The position numbers and the translations under genes are program-made. A DNA stretch of 9,910 nucleotides, from positions 1 through 9,910 of the forward strand of contig JAYSQR010000030.1 of assembly GCA_043721435.1 (NCBI GenBank), read 5' to 3'. The DNA comes from VFJL01 sp043721435 (lineage in GTDB: Bacteria > Pseudomonadota > Gammaproteobacteria > Burkholderiales > Nitrosomonadaceae). Shown here piece after piece: positions 1 to 6,352 of this stretch; position 1 is the first letter of the stretch; every line of letters starts with the position of its first letter. The notes under the pieces were generated by a model that had not been told where the DNA came from, made no database searches, and saw only the letters and a program-made list of their open reading frames with translations.

Positions 1-906
1 CGATAACCGGTCACTTCTTCCGCCGCACGTTCTTCAATCGAAATCGAGCCGCCGGAAGCTGTAGCAAGATCAATCGTTGACAGCGGGCAGGCCACATAAA
101 ACGGGATGCCATGGCGAGCGGCGAGCACCGCCAGCATATAGGTCCCGATCTTGTTGGCAACATCGCCGTTGGCCGCGACCCGATCCGCCCCTACCACCAC
201 TGCGTGAATTTCACCCCGGTTCATGAAATGCCCTGCCATGTTGTCGGTAATCAGTGTTACCGGAATTTTTTCCTGCACCATTTCCCATGCGGTCAGCCGT
301 GCACCCTGCAGAAAAGGTCTGGTTTCGCAGGCGACGATGGAAATTTTCTTGCCTTGGTCGCGCGCCGAGCGAACCACGCCCAGTGCCGTGCCATGACCGG
401 CAGTGGCAAGCGCCCCGGCATTGCAATAGGTCAGCACCGTCGAATTATCTGGAAGCAGCATTGCGCCATGCTCACCTAGCTGGCGGTTAATACGAATGTC
501 TTCCGCTGTTATTTCGTGCGCTGTCGCTAATAGCCTGGCAGTAATGCTTGTATTGCTGTCTGTTTTGCTGCTGTGCCAAATTTCACGCATTTTTTTAAAG
601 CCCACAGCAGGTTGATTGCAGTGGGGCGGCTTTGAGCAAGCATGGCAAAACCTTGTTCCAACCCGCTGGCAAAATTCTCCGGGCTTTCTTGTTCCAGCCG
701 CCGTGCCCCAATGCGAAGCCGTAAGCTGCGGCGCAGCCGATCGCGGGTGCTCCGCGTACCACCATGCTGCGTATGGCTTCGGCCACTGTCGCTGCGGAAT
801 CAAACGCCAGATATTCGAAACGCGCCGGCAGAATACGTTGATCTATCATTTCCAGCTTGTTGTCACGCCAGCGCAGGGTTTCGATCTTTTCTGGTTCAGG
901 TTGCAT
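1..906 (-). pseudogene. mtnA: S-methyl-5-thioribose-1-phosphate isomerase, frameshifted, 3' end outside window
   Basis: MtnA converts 5-methylthioribose-1-phosphate to 5-methylthioribulose-1-phosphate in the cytosolic methionine salvage pathway. The ATG at 906 starts MQPEPEKIETLRWRD, with AGGA at 912-915 five bases upstream. The first frame runs through RGAPAIGCAAAYGFALG, then changes and stops at 595 after 103 codons. A second frame resumes the family sequence directly (ARRLEQESPENF, SRPTAINLLWAL) and stays open to base 1. Restoring one base at the C run 706-709 joins both into 302 visible codons. In that numbering the catalytic Cys is 162 (TYCNAG) and the catalytic Asp is 242 (VGADRV), close to Cys160 and Asp240 of the Bacillus enzyme. 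Roughly 45-50 C-terminal residues lie beyond the window. Everything except the one-base shift is intact, so either a sequencing or assembly error or a very young pseudogene fits. The family assignment is secure; whether the gene is functional is not. Confidence 0.88.
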
Positions 907-928
907 TATTTTCCTGTAAGGGTCAGTT

Positions 929-934
929 ATTATA
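929..934 (-). promoter_or_regulatory. Candidate -10 box for mtnA
   Basis: The minus strand reads TATAAT, a perfect -10 match, 22 bases upstream of the mtnA ATG in the 58-base gap between the divergent mtnA and acetyltransferase genes. No good -35 hexamer lies 15-18 bases upstream, so this is a suggestion only. Confidence 0.3.
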
Positions 935-964
935 TCCGGCCTGTCATCATTCCCGGAGAAACGT

Positions 965-1405
965 GTGAAGTCGTTTACTGTGCGACTCGCAAACTGGCAA
1001 GACGATGGTCCGACATTGCGCACCATTCGCGAAACGGTGTTCATTCACGAACAACATGTTCCTGCCGAACTGGAGTGGGACGAATTTGATGCGAGTTGTC
1101 TGCACATACTGGCGCTAGATTCGGTGGGCAACCCCATCGGCACGGCGCGGTTGTTGCCGGACGGTCATATCGGACGCATGGCGGTACTCAAGGACTGGCG
1201 CGGCCACGGTGTGGGCAGTGCGCTGTTACAACGGTTATTGGAGGAGGCGAAGAAACGGCATCTACTGCAAGTGATAGTCAACGCACAAACCTATGCCGCC
1301 GGGTTTTACACGAGATTTGGTTTCCGGACGGCGGGGGAGGAGTTCATCGACGCGGACATCCCCCACGTGAAAATGGCGCTGCAATTGTGCGAGCAAACCG
1401 GTTGA
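965..1405 (+). CDS. GNAT-family N-acetyltransferase
   Basis: This is a predicted cytosolic acetyl-CoA-dependent N-acetyltransferase of 146 residues, a single-domain GNAT length. The acetyl-CoA pyrophosphate-binding motif RGHGVG is at residues 79-84, just after the beta strand GRMAVL. The N-terminal VFIHEQHVPAELEWDEFD (residues 25-42) and the C-terminal IPHVKM (132-137) resemble the ElaA/YjcF branch of the superfamily, whose substrates are mostly unknown. The start is GTG, supported by GGAG at 955-958 with six-base spacing; no ATG in frame fits better. The gene is divergent from mtnA and convergent with the porin, so it is probably transcribed alone. Substrate cannot be read from the sequence, and a link to methionine salvage is not supported beyond adjacency. 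Confidence 0.9.
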   Translation: MKSFTVRLANWQDDGPTLRTIRETVFIHEQHVPAELEWDEFDASCLHILALDSVGNPIGTARLLPDGHIGRMAVLKDWRGHGVGSALLQRLLEEAKKRHLLQVIVNAQTYAAGFYTRFGFRTAGEEFIDADIPHVKMALQLCEQTG

Positions 1406-1428
1406 GCAGATGGTGCAGGAGCGGCCAG

Positions 1429-1465
1429 TTAAAAGAAACGCCAGCCCATCAACTCCGCTGGCGTT
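1429..1465 (-). terminator. Rho-independent terminator of the porin gene
   Basis: A perfect 9-bp inverted repeat (AACGCCAGC at 1437-1445 and GCTGGCGTT at 1457-1465) encloses an 11-base loop. On the minus strand the second arm runs into TTTCTTTT, the expected U-rich tail. It starts 28 bases after the porin stop codon. On the plus strand no T run follows, so it should act mainly on the leftward transcript. Confidence 0.8.
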
Positions 1466-1492
1466 CGCTGCCACTTCCCGCAGATTGCCGGA

Positions 1493-2875
1493 TCAGAACG
1501 GCAGCATAAAATCCATCGAGAACAGGACTTGGTCCTTGGAGGTGCCGCCGCCGAAGGGCATGTAAGCCGTGTTAACAAGCCCATCCGCCCGGTCATAGCG
1601 GATGTTCGGACGGACATTAAACTGTTGTAGCGCTTTCGACTCAATCTTCAGCCTTTTCGCCGGTTTCCAGTTCGCGCCTATGGTGACCGCATAATAATCG
1701 GCTGGGGCAGCAAGAGCGAGTGCTTGCCCCCCATGCACCGCATAGCTTTGCCCAGTAATACCATCGGGACCGATATTAGTGGCGGCGGAAATCCTGCCTG
1801 GCGAGCCTACACGGAAGCCGTCACGGTCACGAAACCACTCGCCCCGCACACCGACTGAGAAATCGGGCAGAACATCGTAGTACATATGCGTGTTAATGCC
1901 ATACCATTGAGCTTGCTTAGCCGCACCATTTACCAACACATTGTCAGCATAACCATGATCATGCTGCAAAATAAAGTGTGTTTTGGGGGTGATCATATGC
2001 TTCAGCACGATGCTGTACATACCCCAGAAACTATTGCTGCGTGACGAGGCCGTACTGCCGGTGCCGGCGATGTTGGCTGAACTTCTCTTATCATCGCTGG
2101 CCCAGGTGAGGCCGCCGATGCCGCCCCAGTTATCCATCTGCCTGTTAAAATTGCCATCCCAGCCGCCGGTACCGCTGCCGGTGGTGCCGCCACTCATAAA
2201 TACCCAATTCTTATTGATCGTATAGTTAGTCAGTACACCGGTATGGGTGAACGGTTCGCCGTACTGCATGGTGTAGGCATGACTGTAGAAGAAGTTGTTG
2301 GGCGCCGGTACCGATTCATAACCGATCGGCGTATAAAAATGGCCCGCCTTGACGTTGAGGCCGTTACCGATCGGCGCATACGCTTCGACAAAAGCCTGCG
2401 GCAGGGCGATGCCATAATTGCGAGTAGAGTTGCAGCACAAGTCAAGATCCCAGGTACCCCTGTTTGGCATCGGAGCTCCGCTGTTTACATCGAATGCAGG
2501 GTTGCCGTAAGCCTGAGTAAAAATAGAATCGGTACCGAACATGAAATCCGTCCGGAATCCCAAATCCCACGACTTGCCTTCCGTCACCACCGCACGCTGT
2601 AAAAATATATTGAACTGATTCATCTGCGCTTGATTGGCGCGATCACCGAAAGTGACCGGGCCGTTGTATCCGTATTGCGAGTGGCTCGGATTGAAAGTCG
2701 CTCCGCCATTCACCCAGCCCCCAACCTCTATCCCCTTATCCTTGAAGAATTTTGGCATGATGAGGTTATTCAGACTAGCGTTCGCTTGTAAACTGGTCAC
2801 ACCCATTGAAAGAGACAGCAACCCACCTGCTGCGATAACTGCCATCCGATTCCTGCGAACTGGTGTGCGTTGCAT
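1493..2875 (-). CDS. Outer-membrane beta-barrel protein, BBP2-like porin
   Basis: The 460-residue product is a predicted outer-membrane beta-barrel, probably a channel of the beta-barrel porin-2 (BBP2, OmpL-like) type; the solute is unknown. A signal peptide is clear: basic RRNR, a hydrophobic core AVIAAGGLLSL, and an AxA site (ANA, residues 31-33), giving a mature start at Ser34. The mature part alternates aromatic and polar residues with Gly- and Asn-rich loops, and the chain ends in Phe (DFMLPF), the usual outer-membrane assembly signal. An in-frame GTG lies six codons upstream at 2893, but a strong Shine-Dalgarno (AAGGGAG, 2884-2890) falls between the two, so the ATG at 2875 is the likely start. 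A vicinal Cys147-Cys148 pair is unusual for a porin. The gene is monocistronic, with its own terminator and a long upstream region. The barrel class is secure; the family name is from memory of its features. Confidence 0.85.
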   Translation of the reverse strand: MQRTPVRRNRMAVIAAGGLLSLSMGVTSLQANASLNNLIMPKFFKDKGIEVGGWVNGGATFNPSHSQYGYNGPVTFGDRANQAQMNQFNIFLQRAVVTEGKSWDLGFRTDFMFGTDSIFTQAYGNPAFDVNSGAPMPNRGTWDLDLCCNSTRNYGIALPQAFVEAYAPIGNGLNVKAGHFYTPIGYESVPAPNNFFYSHAYTMQYGEPFTHTGVLTNYTINKNWVFMSGGTTGSGTGGWDGNFNRQMDNWGGIGGLTWASDDKRSSANIAGTGSTASSRSNSFWGMYSIVLKHMITPKTHFILQHDHGYADNVLVNGAAKQAQWYGINTHMYYDVLPDFSVGVRGEWFRDRDGFRVGSPGRISAATNIGPDGITGQSYAVHGGQALALAAPADYYAVTIGANWKPAKRLKIESKALQQFNVRPNIRYDRADGLVNTAYMPFGGGTSKDQVLFSMDFMLPF

Positions 2876-2883
2876 TTTCGTAG

Positions 2884-2890
2884 CTCCCTT
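2884..2890 (-). promoter_or_regulatory. Ribosome binding site that decides the porin start
   Basis: The minus strand reads AAGGGAG eight bases before the ATG at 2875. It lies downstream of the in-frame GTG at 2893, so it can serve only the ATG. Confidence 0.7.
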
Positions 2891-2926
2891 CACGTTTAAG
2901 GACTGGACAGAAACACTAAAATCAAA

Positions 2927-2972
2927 ATGGACATTGTGCCGAAAAATAACTGATTTTTCATGAAATGTCCAT
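2927..2972. repeat. 9-bp inverted repeat flanking the candidate porin promoter
   Basis: ATGGACATT (2927-2935) and AATGTCCAT (2964-2972) are perfect inverted copies with 28 bases between them. They bracket the candidate -10 and -35 boxes. The region is AT-rich, which raises the chance of coincidence. They could be paired operator half-sites or nothing. Confidence 0.4.
2933..2961 (-). promoter_or_regulatory. Candidate sigma-70-type promoter of the porin gene
   Basis: On the minus strand ATGAAA (2956-2961, 4 of 6 to TTGACA) and CACAAT (2933-2938, 4 of 6 to TATAAT) are 17 bases apart. Transcription would start near 2926, giving a leader of about 50 bases. The -35 box is part of one of the phased TTTCATG repeats, the geometry expected for an activator that replaces a weak -35. 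Predicted by eye only. Confidence 0.35.
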
Positions 2973-3020
2973 GAAATAATTCCGAAGAATTAAGGATAAC
3001 TGACGCCTGAAGTCATGAAA
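2959..3020 (-). repeat. Three TTTCATG direct repeats in helical phase upstream of the porin
   Basis: On the minus strand TTTCATG occurs at 2959-2965, 2970-2976 and 3014-3020. The spacings are 11 and 44 bases, both multiples of 11, so all three sit on about the same DNA face. The two nearest copies form an 11-bp tandem overlapping the candidate -35. An 11-bp direct repeat at the -35 is typical of OmpR/PhoB-type response regulators, and TTTCAT is one base from the TGTCAT core of the Pho box. The regulator is not established. Confidence 0.4.
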
Positions 3021-3189
3021 CGTAGAAACCCTTATCTGGCGCTCTGATGATTCAGGATAACCAACCATCATTGTCAATCAGTGGCCACAATCCAATCAGG
3101 AAAACAGAGGAACATCTATGCCGCTTATTTGGAGCTAAGAGAAGAGCGGAGAGTGGGGCTGATCAACACAGACCTCTGGGGCAAATAAC

Positions 3190-3209
3190 CCGGATGTAGA
3201 AAAATCCGG
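3190..3209 (-). terminator. Weak terminator-like hairpin after ilvA
   Basis: CCGGAT (3190-3195) and ATCCGG (3204-3209) form a 6-bp stem with an 8-base loop, eight bases past the ilvA stop. On the minus strand it is followed by GTTATTTG, a poor U tract, so termination efficiency would be modest. Confidence 0.4.
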
Positions 3210-3217
3210 ATTGCCGC

Positions 3218-4729
3218 CTATCCCAAGAACAACTTGTACGCCGGATTCTTGCTTTCATCCCAGTAGCGGTAACCAAGTTGGTCGAGAAACGTCCTGAATT
3301 CGGCCTTCTCTGCGGGCGGCACTTCCATGCCCACCAGCACGCGGCCGTAATCGGTACCATGGTTGCGGTAGTGAAACAGGCTGATGTTCCAGTGGTGGCT
3401 CATGCTGTTCAGGAATTTCATCAGTGCGCCGGGACGATCAGGAAACTCGAAGCGGTAAAGAATTTCGTTCTTCACCCCGTGCGCGCGCCCGCCAACCAGA
3501 TGGCGCACATGCAGTTTCGCCATTTCATTATCACTGAGGTCTTCGGCATGCAGGCCGATTTTCTCCAGACTCTTGATCAGTTTTGTCGCCTCGCCGCGGT
3601 CGCGCACCGACAAACCGACAAACACATGCGCCTCTTTCGGGTCGGAGTAGCGGTAGTTGAATTCCGTGATACTTTTCGTCCCCAGCATGGTACAGAATTT
3701 CTTGAAACTGCCGGGCTCTTCAGGAATGGTCACCGACATCACTGCTTCACGCTGCTCGCCCAGTTCCGCCCGTTCGGAAACATGGCGCAGGCGATCAAAA
3801 TTCATGTTGGCGCCGGAGGCGATCGCCACCAGGGTTTTACCGCGAATTTTACCGCGCTTGGCGTAGGCCTTCGCACCTGCGATGGAGAGCGCGCCGGCAG
3901 GCTCCAGAATGGCGCGAGTATCTTCGAATACATCCTTGATCGCGGCGCAGATGGCGTCAGTGTCCACCAGGATGATCTCATCCACCAGCTCGCGGCACAG
4001 GCGGAAGGTCTCTTCACCCACTTGCCTCACCGCTACGCCGTCCGCAAACAAACCCACCTGGGCAAGCTTGATGCGGTGCCCCTCCTGCAGCGACCGGTAC
4101 ATGGAATCGGCATCGACCGGCTCGACTCCAATAATTTGGACACCTGGATGCAGCCTTTTTACGTAGGCGGCGATGCCGGAAATAAGTCCGCCACCGCCCA
4201 CCGGCACAAATATGGCATGGATGGCGCCAGTGTGCTGGCGCAGAATTTCCATGCCGATGGTGCCCTGCCCCGCGATAATATCGGGATCGTCATAAGGGTG
4301 TACAAAAGTGGCACGTTCCTCTGCTGCGAGCTTCAGTGCTTGCGTGTAAGCTTCGTCATAGGCATCGCCGTGCAGCAGCACGGTCGCGCCACGCGCCTCA
4401 ACTGCCTGTGTTTTGATTTGCGGTGTAGTGACGGGCATCACGATGGTGGCGCGGCAATTAAGCCGCTGCGCCGCCAGCGCCACTCCCTGTGCATGGTTGC
4501 CAGCAGAAGCCGCCACCACACCGCGCTTGAGCTGAGCCGGTGAAAGCTTGACCATTTTGTTGTAGGCCCCACGCAATTTGAATGAGAACACTTGCTGCAT
4601 GTCCTCGCGCTTCAGCAGCAACCGGTTATGCATGCGGGCAGACAGATTGGGGGCAAACTCCAGGGGGGTTTCTATCGCCACATCATAAACCCGAGCAGTG
4701 AGAATCTTTTCGAGATAATCATTTTTCAT
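3218..4729 (-). CDS. ilvA: Threonine ammonia-lyase (threonine deaminase), biosynthetic
   Basis: IlvA is a PLP enzyme converting threonine to 2-oxobutanoate and ammonia, the first committed step of isoleucine synthesis in the cytosol. The product has 503 residues, the length of the long, allosteric biosynthetic form. The PLP lysine is Lys51 in SFKLRGAY. SAGNHAQG (75-82) and the glycine loop PVGGGGLISG (176-185) bind the cofactor phosphate and substrate. Two C-terminal ACT-like regulatory domains follow, at about 332-400 (VTIPEEPGSFKKF) and 425-500 (YRFEFPDRPGALMKF). They mediate isoleucine inhibition and valine activation in characterised relatives. The ATG at 4729 is preferred to the in-frame GTG at 4741, because homologues begin close to this point and the GTG would sit directly against its only SD-like bases. 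The stop is TAG. The gene is divergent from rpiA and appears monocistronic. Confidence 0.95.
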   Translation of the reverse strand: MKNDYLEKILTARVYDVAIETPLEFAPNLSARMHNRLLLKREDMQQVFSFKLRGAYNKMVKLSPAQLKRGVVAASAGNHAQGVALAAQRLNCRATIVMPVTTPQIKTQAVEARGATVLLHGDAYDEAYTQALKLAAEERATFVHPYDDPDIIAGQGTIGMEILRQHTGAIHAIFVPVGGGGLISGIAAYVKRLHPGVQIIGVEPVDADSMYRSLQEGHRIKLAQVGLFADGVAVRQVGEETFRLCRELVDEIILVDTDAICAAIKDVFEDTRAILEPAGALSIAGAKAYAKRGKIRGKTLVAIASGANMNFDRLRHVSERAELGEQREAVMSVTIPEEPGSFKKFCTMLGTKSITEFNYRYSDPKEAHVFVGLSVRDRGEATKLIKSLEKIGLHAEDLSDNEMAKLHVRHLVGGRAHGVKNEILYRFEFPDRPGALMKFLNSMSHHWNISLFHYRNHGTDYGRVLVGMEVPPAEKAEFRTFLDQLGYRYWDESKNPAYKLFLG

Positions 4730-4763
4730 CTGGACGCACACCTGAGAAGTCAGAAGTTGAAGC

Positions 4764-4798
4764 GAATTCTAGCATGTTGAAGAACGCATCTAGAATTC
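4764..4798. promoter_or_regulatory. Perfect 9-bp inverted repeat in the ilvA-rpiA divergent region
   Basis: GAATTCTAG (4764-4772) and CTAGAATTC (4790-4798) are exact inverted copies with a 17-base centre. No T run follows on either strand and both neighbouring genes are transcribed away from it, so it is not a terminator. It lies 35 bases upstream of the ilvA ATG and 7 bases upstream of the candidate rpiA -35. Each arm carries a TAGAAT -10-like hexamer, one per strand. An operator or a leader hairpin of ilvA is most likely. The binding protein is unknown. Confidence 0.5.
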
Positions 4799-4805
4799 AG
4801 GTTAA

Positions 4806-4834
4806 TTGTTAAATTTCACGGATGGGGCTATTCT
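4806..4834 (+). promoter_or_regulatory. Candidate promoter for rpiA and the downstream operon
   Basis: TTGTTA (4806-4811, 4 of 6) and TATTCT (4829-4834, 4 of 6) are 17 bases apart. The start would be near 4841, leaving about 32 bases of leader to the rpiA ATG, which has AAGGA at 4864-4868. Confidence 0.45.
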
Positions 4835-4872
4835 AACGGCTGGTCGAGAGTTTTTATCAGCACAAGGACACC

Positions 4873-5532
4873 ATGACACAAGATGAACAAAAACGCGCGG
4901 TTGCACAAGCCGCTATTCAGTACGTTCCCGCTGGTTGCATTGTCGGTGTGGGAACCGGTTCTACCGCGAATTATTTCATAGAAGAACTGGCCAAGATCAA
5001 GCATAAAATTGAAGGCGCGGTAGCAAGTTCCGAAGCGACTGCCCAACGCCTCAGAAGCCATGGTATCGAAGTCATGGACCTGAACAGTGTCAACGAACTC
5101 CCGCTGTATGTGGACGGTGCGGACGAAGTCACAGAGCACCTGCATATGATTAAAGGTGGCGGGGGCGCATTGACGCGGGAAAAAATCGTCGCTGCGGTGG
5201 CAAGAAAATTTGTCTGTGTCGCCGACCAGAGCAAATTAGTGGAGGTGCTCGGCGAATTCCCATTGCCGGTCGAAGTCATTCCGATGGCGCGCAGCTATGT
5301 TGCACGCGAAATTGCGCGACTGGGTGGACAACCCATGCTGCGCCAGGGATTCACTACCGATAACGGCAACGTGATTCTGGATGTGCGCGGCCTGCAAATC
5401 CTCAACCCGGTAGAATTGGAAACAGCTCTCAACCAGATAACTGGTGTTGTAACCAATGGACTGTTCGCAAGACGCGGAGCCGACGTGTTGTTGCTCGGCA
5501 CCGACAGTGGTATCCGGACGATTGCCATTTGA
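4873..5532 (+). CDS. rpiA: Ribose-5-phosphate isomerase A
   Basis: RpiA interconverts ribose-5-phosphate and ribulose-5-phosphate in the non-oxidative pentose phosphate pathway, and in the Calvin cycle where one exists. At 219 residues it equals the E. coli enzyme in length. All signature positions are present: the phosphate loop GTGSTANYF (27-35), catalytic and substrate residues Asp81 and Asp84 in DGADE, Lys94 in KGGGGA, and the general base Glu103 in TREK. The ATG at 4873 has AAGGA four bases upstream. It is the first gene of a rightward run with phoU 75 bases downstream. Its role is not obviously tied to phosphate control, so it may simply share the promoter. No anomalies were seen. Confidence 0.97.
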   Translation: MTQDEQKRAVAQAAIQYVPAGCIVGVGTGSTANYFIEELAKIKHKIEGAVASSEATAQRLRSHGIEVMDLNSVNELPLYVDGADEVTEHLHMIKGGGGALTREKIVAAVARKFVCVADQSKLVEVLGEFPLPVEVIPMARSYVAREIARLGGQPMLRQGFTTDNGNVILDVRGLQILNPVELETALNQITGVVTNGLFARRGADVLLLGTDSGIRTIAI

Positions 5533-5607
5533 TTGATGTGAGCAGCAACAAAATTGTCACAACCGGCGAGTACTATTTTCTGTTTCTGACCAACCAAAAG
5601 GCGCGCA

Positions 5608-6315
5608 ATGTCAATCAGCGAACACATATCCAAGCAGTTTAACGCCGAACTGGAGGCAGTGCGCTCGAGCGTGCTGCAAATGGGCGGATTGGTGGAGGAG
5701 CAAATCGAACATGCGGTCGAAGCGCTTACCACCGGCAATATAGATCTGATCGAGCAAGTTATCGCCGATGATCACCGCGTCAATGCGATGGAAGTGTCAA
5801 TAGACGAAATTTGCAGTCAGATCATTGCACGCCGACAACCCACTGCCGGCGATTTACGCATGATCATGACGGTCATCAAAACCATTACCGATCTGGAGCG
5901 TATCGGCGATGAGGCGGCAAAAATCGCACGCATGGCAAAGCTGATATATGCCGCTGGCCGCACACACATGCCACGCTTCATCGAGATCAGGCATGTCGCC
6001 AATATCGCATTGGAAATGTTGCGCAAATCGTTGGATGCTTTTGCCCGGCTGGATCTGACGGCGGCGGCCCAGGTTGTGCGGCAGGATGAACTGGTGGATG
6101 AAGAATTCCGTTCCATCATACGGCAGCTGATCACTTTCATGATGGAAGACCCGCGCAAGATCTCCACCTCGTTGGAAATTCTGTTTGCGGCGAAAGCCAT
6201 TGAGCGCATCGGCGACCACGCCAAGAACATGTCAGAATATGTGGTCTATCTGGTTAAGGGCAAGGATGTGCGTCATGTAACCGTCGAGGAGGTTGAGCGC
6301 GAGGCGCAAGAATAA
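5608..6315 (+). CDS. phoU: Phosphate signalling protein PhoU
   Basis: PhoU is a cytoplasmic, peripheral-membrane regulator that links the Pst phosphate transporter to the PhoR sensor kinase and represses the Pho regulon when phosphate is plentiful. Its 235 residues match the family, which is two tandem three-helix domains. The metal-binding E-x3-D signature appears once per repeat: Glu97-Asp101 in LERIGDEAAKIA and Glu199-Asp203 in IERIGDHAKNMSEY. AAGG lies a few bases before the ATG at 5608. pst genes are not in this window. The gene sits between rpiA and ppx, 37 bases upstream of the latter. A TTGTCA at 5554-5559 in the upstream gap has no well-spaced -10, so a separate promoter is not demonstrated. 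Confidence 0.96.
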   Translation: MSISEHISKQFNAELEAVRSSVLQMGGLVEEQIEHAVEALTTGNIDLIEQVIADDHRVNAMEVSIDEICSQIIARRQPTAGDLRMIMTVIKTITDLERIGDEAAKIARMAKLIYAAGRTHMPRFIEIRHVANIALEMLRKSLDAFARLDLTAAAQVVRQDELVDEEFRSIIRQLITFMMEDPRKISTSLEILFAAKAIERIGDHAKNMSEYVVYLVKGKDVRHVTVEEVEREAQE

Positions 6316-6352
6316 CTAGCTTAGTCACTTTCTGAAATTCAACCAGGAAACC

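Larger units (their letters stand above)
2876..3217. other. 342-base non-coding region between porin and ilvA
   Basis: No credible protein or RNA gene is visible. The porin-proximal half holds the candidate promoter, the phased TTTCATG repeats and the 9-bp inverted repeat. Further up there are two copies of AGGATAAC (2993-3000, 3054-3061) and two of CAATCAG (3075-3081, 3093-3099), both possibly chance. The ilvA-proximal end holds a weak terminator hairpin. The stretch is longer than needed for one promoter, which leaves room for more than one regulator or an undetected small RNA. Confidence 0.5.

Noticed and set aside
700..712. Programmed ribosomal frameshift in mtnA
   Set aside because: No slippery heptamer, stop codon context or downstream structure typical of programmed shifting is evident, and no such mechanism is known for this family. 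Mutation or sequencing error is simpler.
595..1044. 149-codon minus-strand frame starting inside the acetyltransferase gene
   Set aside because: Its first 46 codons are antisense to the acetyltransferase. The real start is the ATG at 906 with a good ribosome site, and the last 37 codons are the out-of-frame tail of mtnA.
3107..3138. Six-codon frame MPLIWS with GAGGAA upstream
   Set aside because: It is too short to judge, with no leader-peptide features (no run of regulatory codons or attenuator), and nothing downstream on the plus strand to regulate.
3278..4543. 421-codon open frame on the plus strand, antisense to ilvA
   Set aside because: It lies wholly opposite a textbook ilvA, its product shows no recognisable domain and is His-, Gln- and Arg-rich in a shadow-like way, and the codon structure of ilvA explains its openness.
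5554..5579. Possible phoU promoter, TTGTCA with TATTTT
   Set aside because: The spacing is only 14 bases, outside the usual range, and only one Pho-box-like half-site is present.
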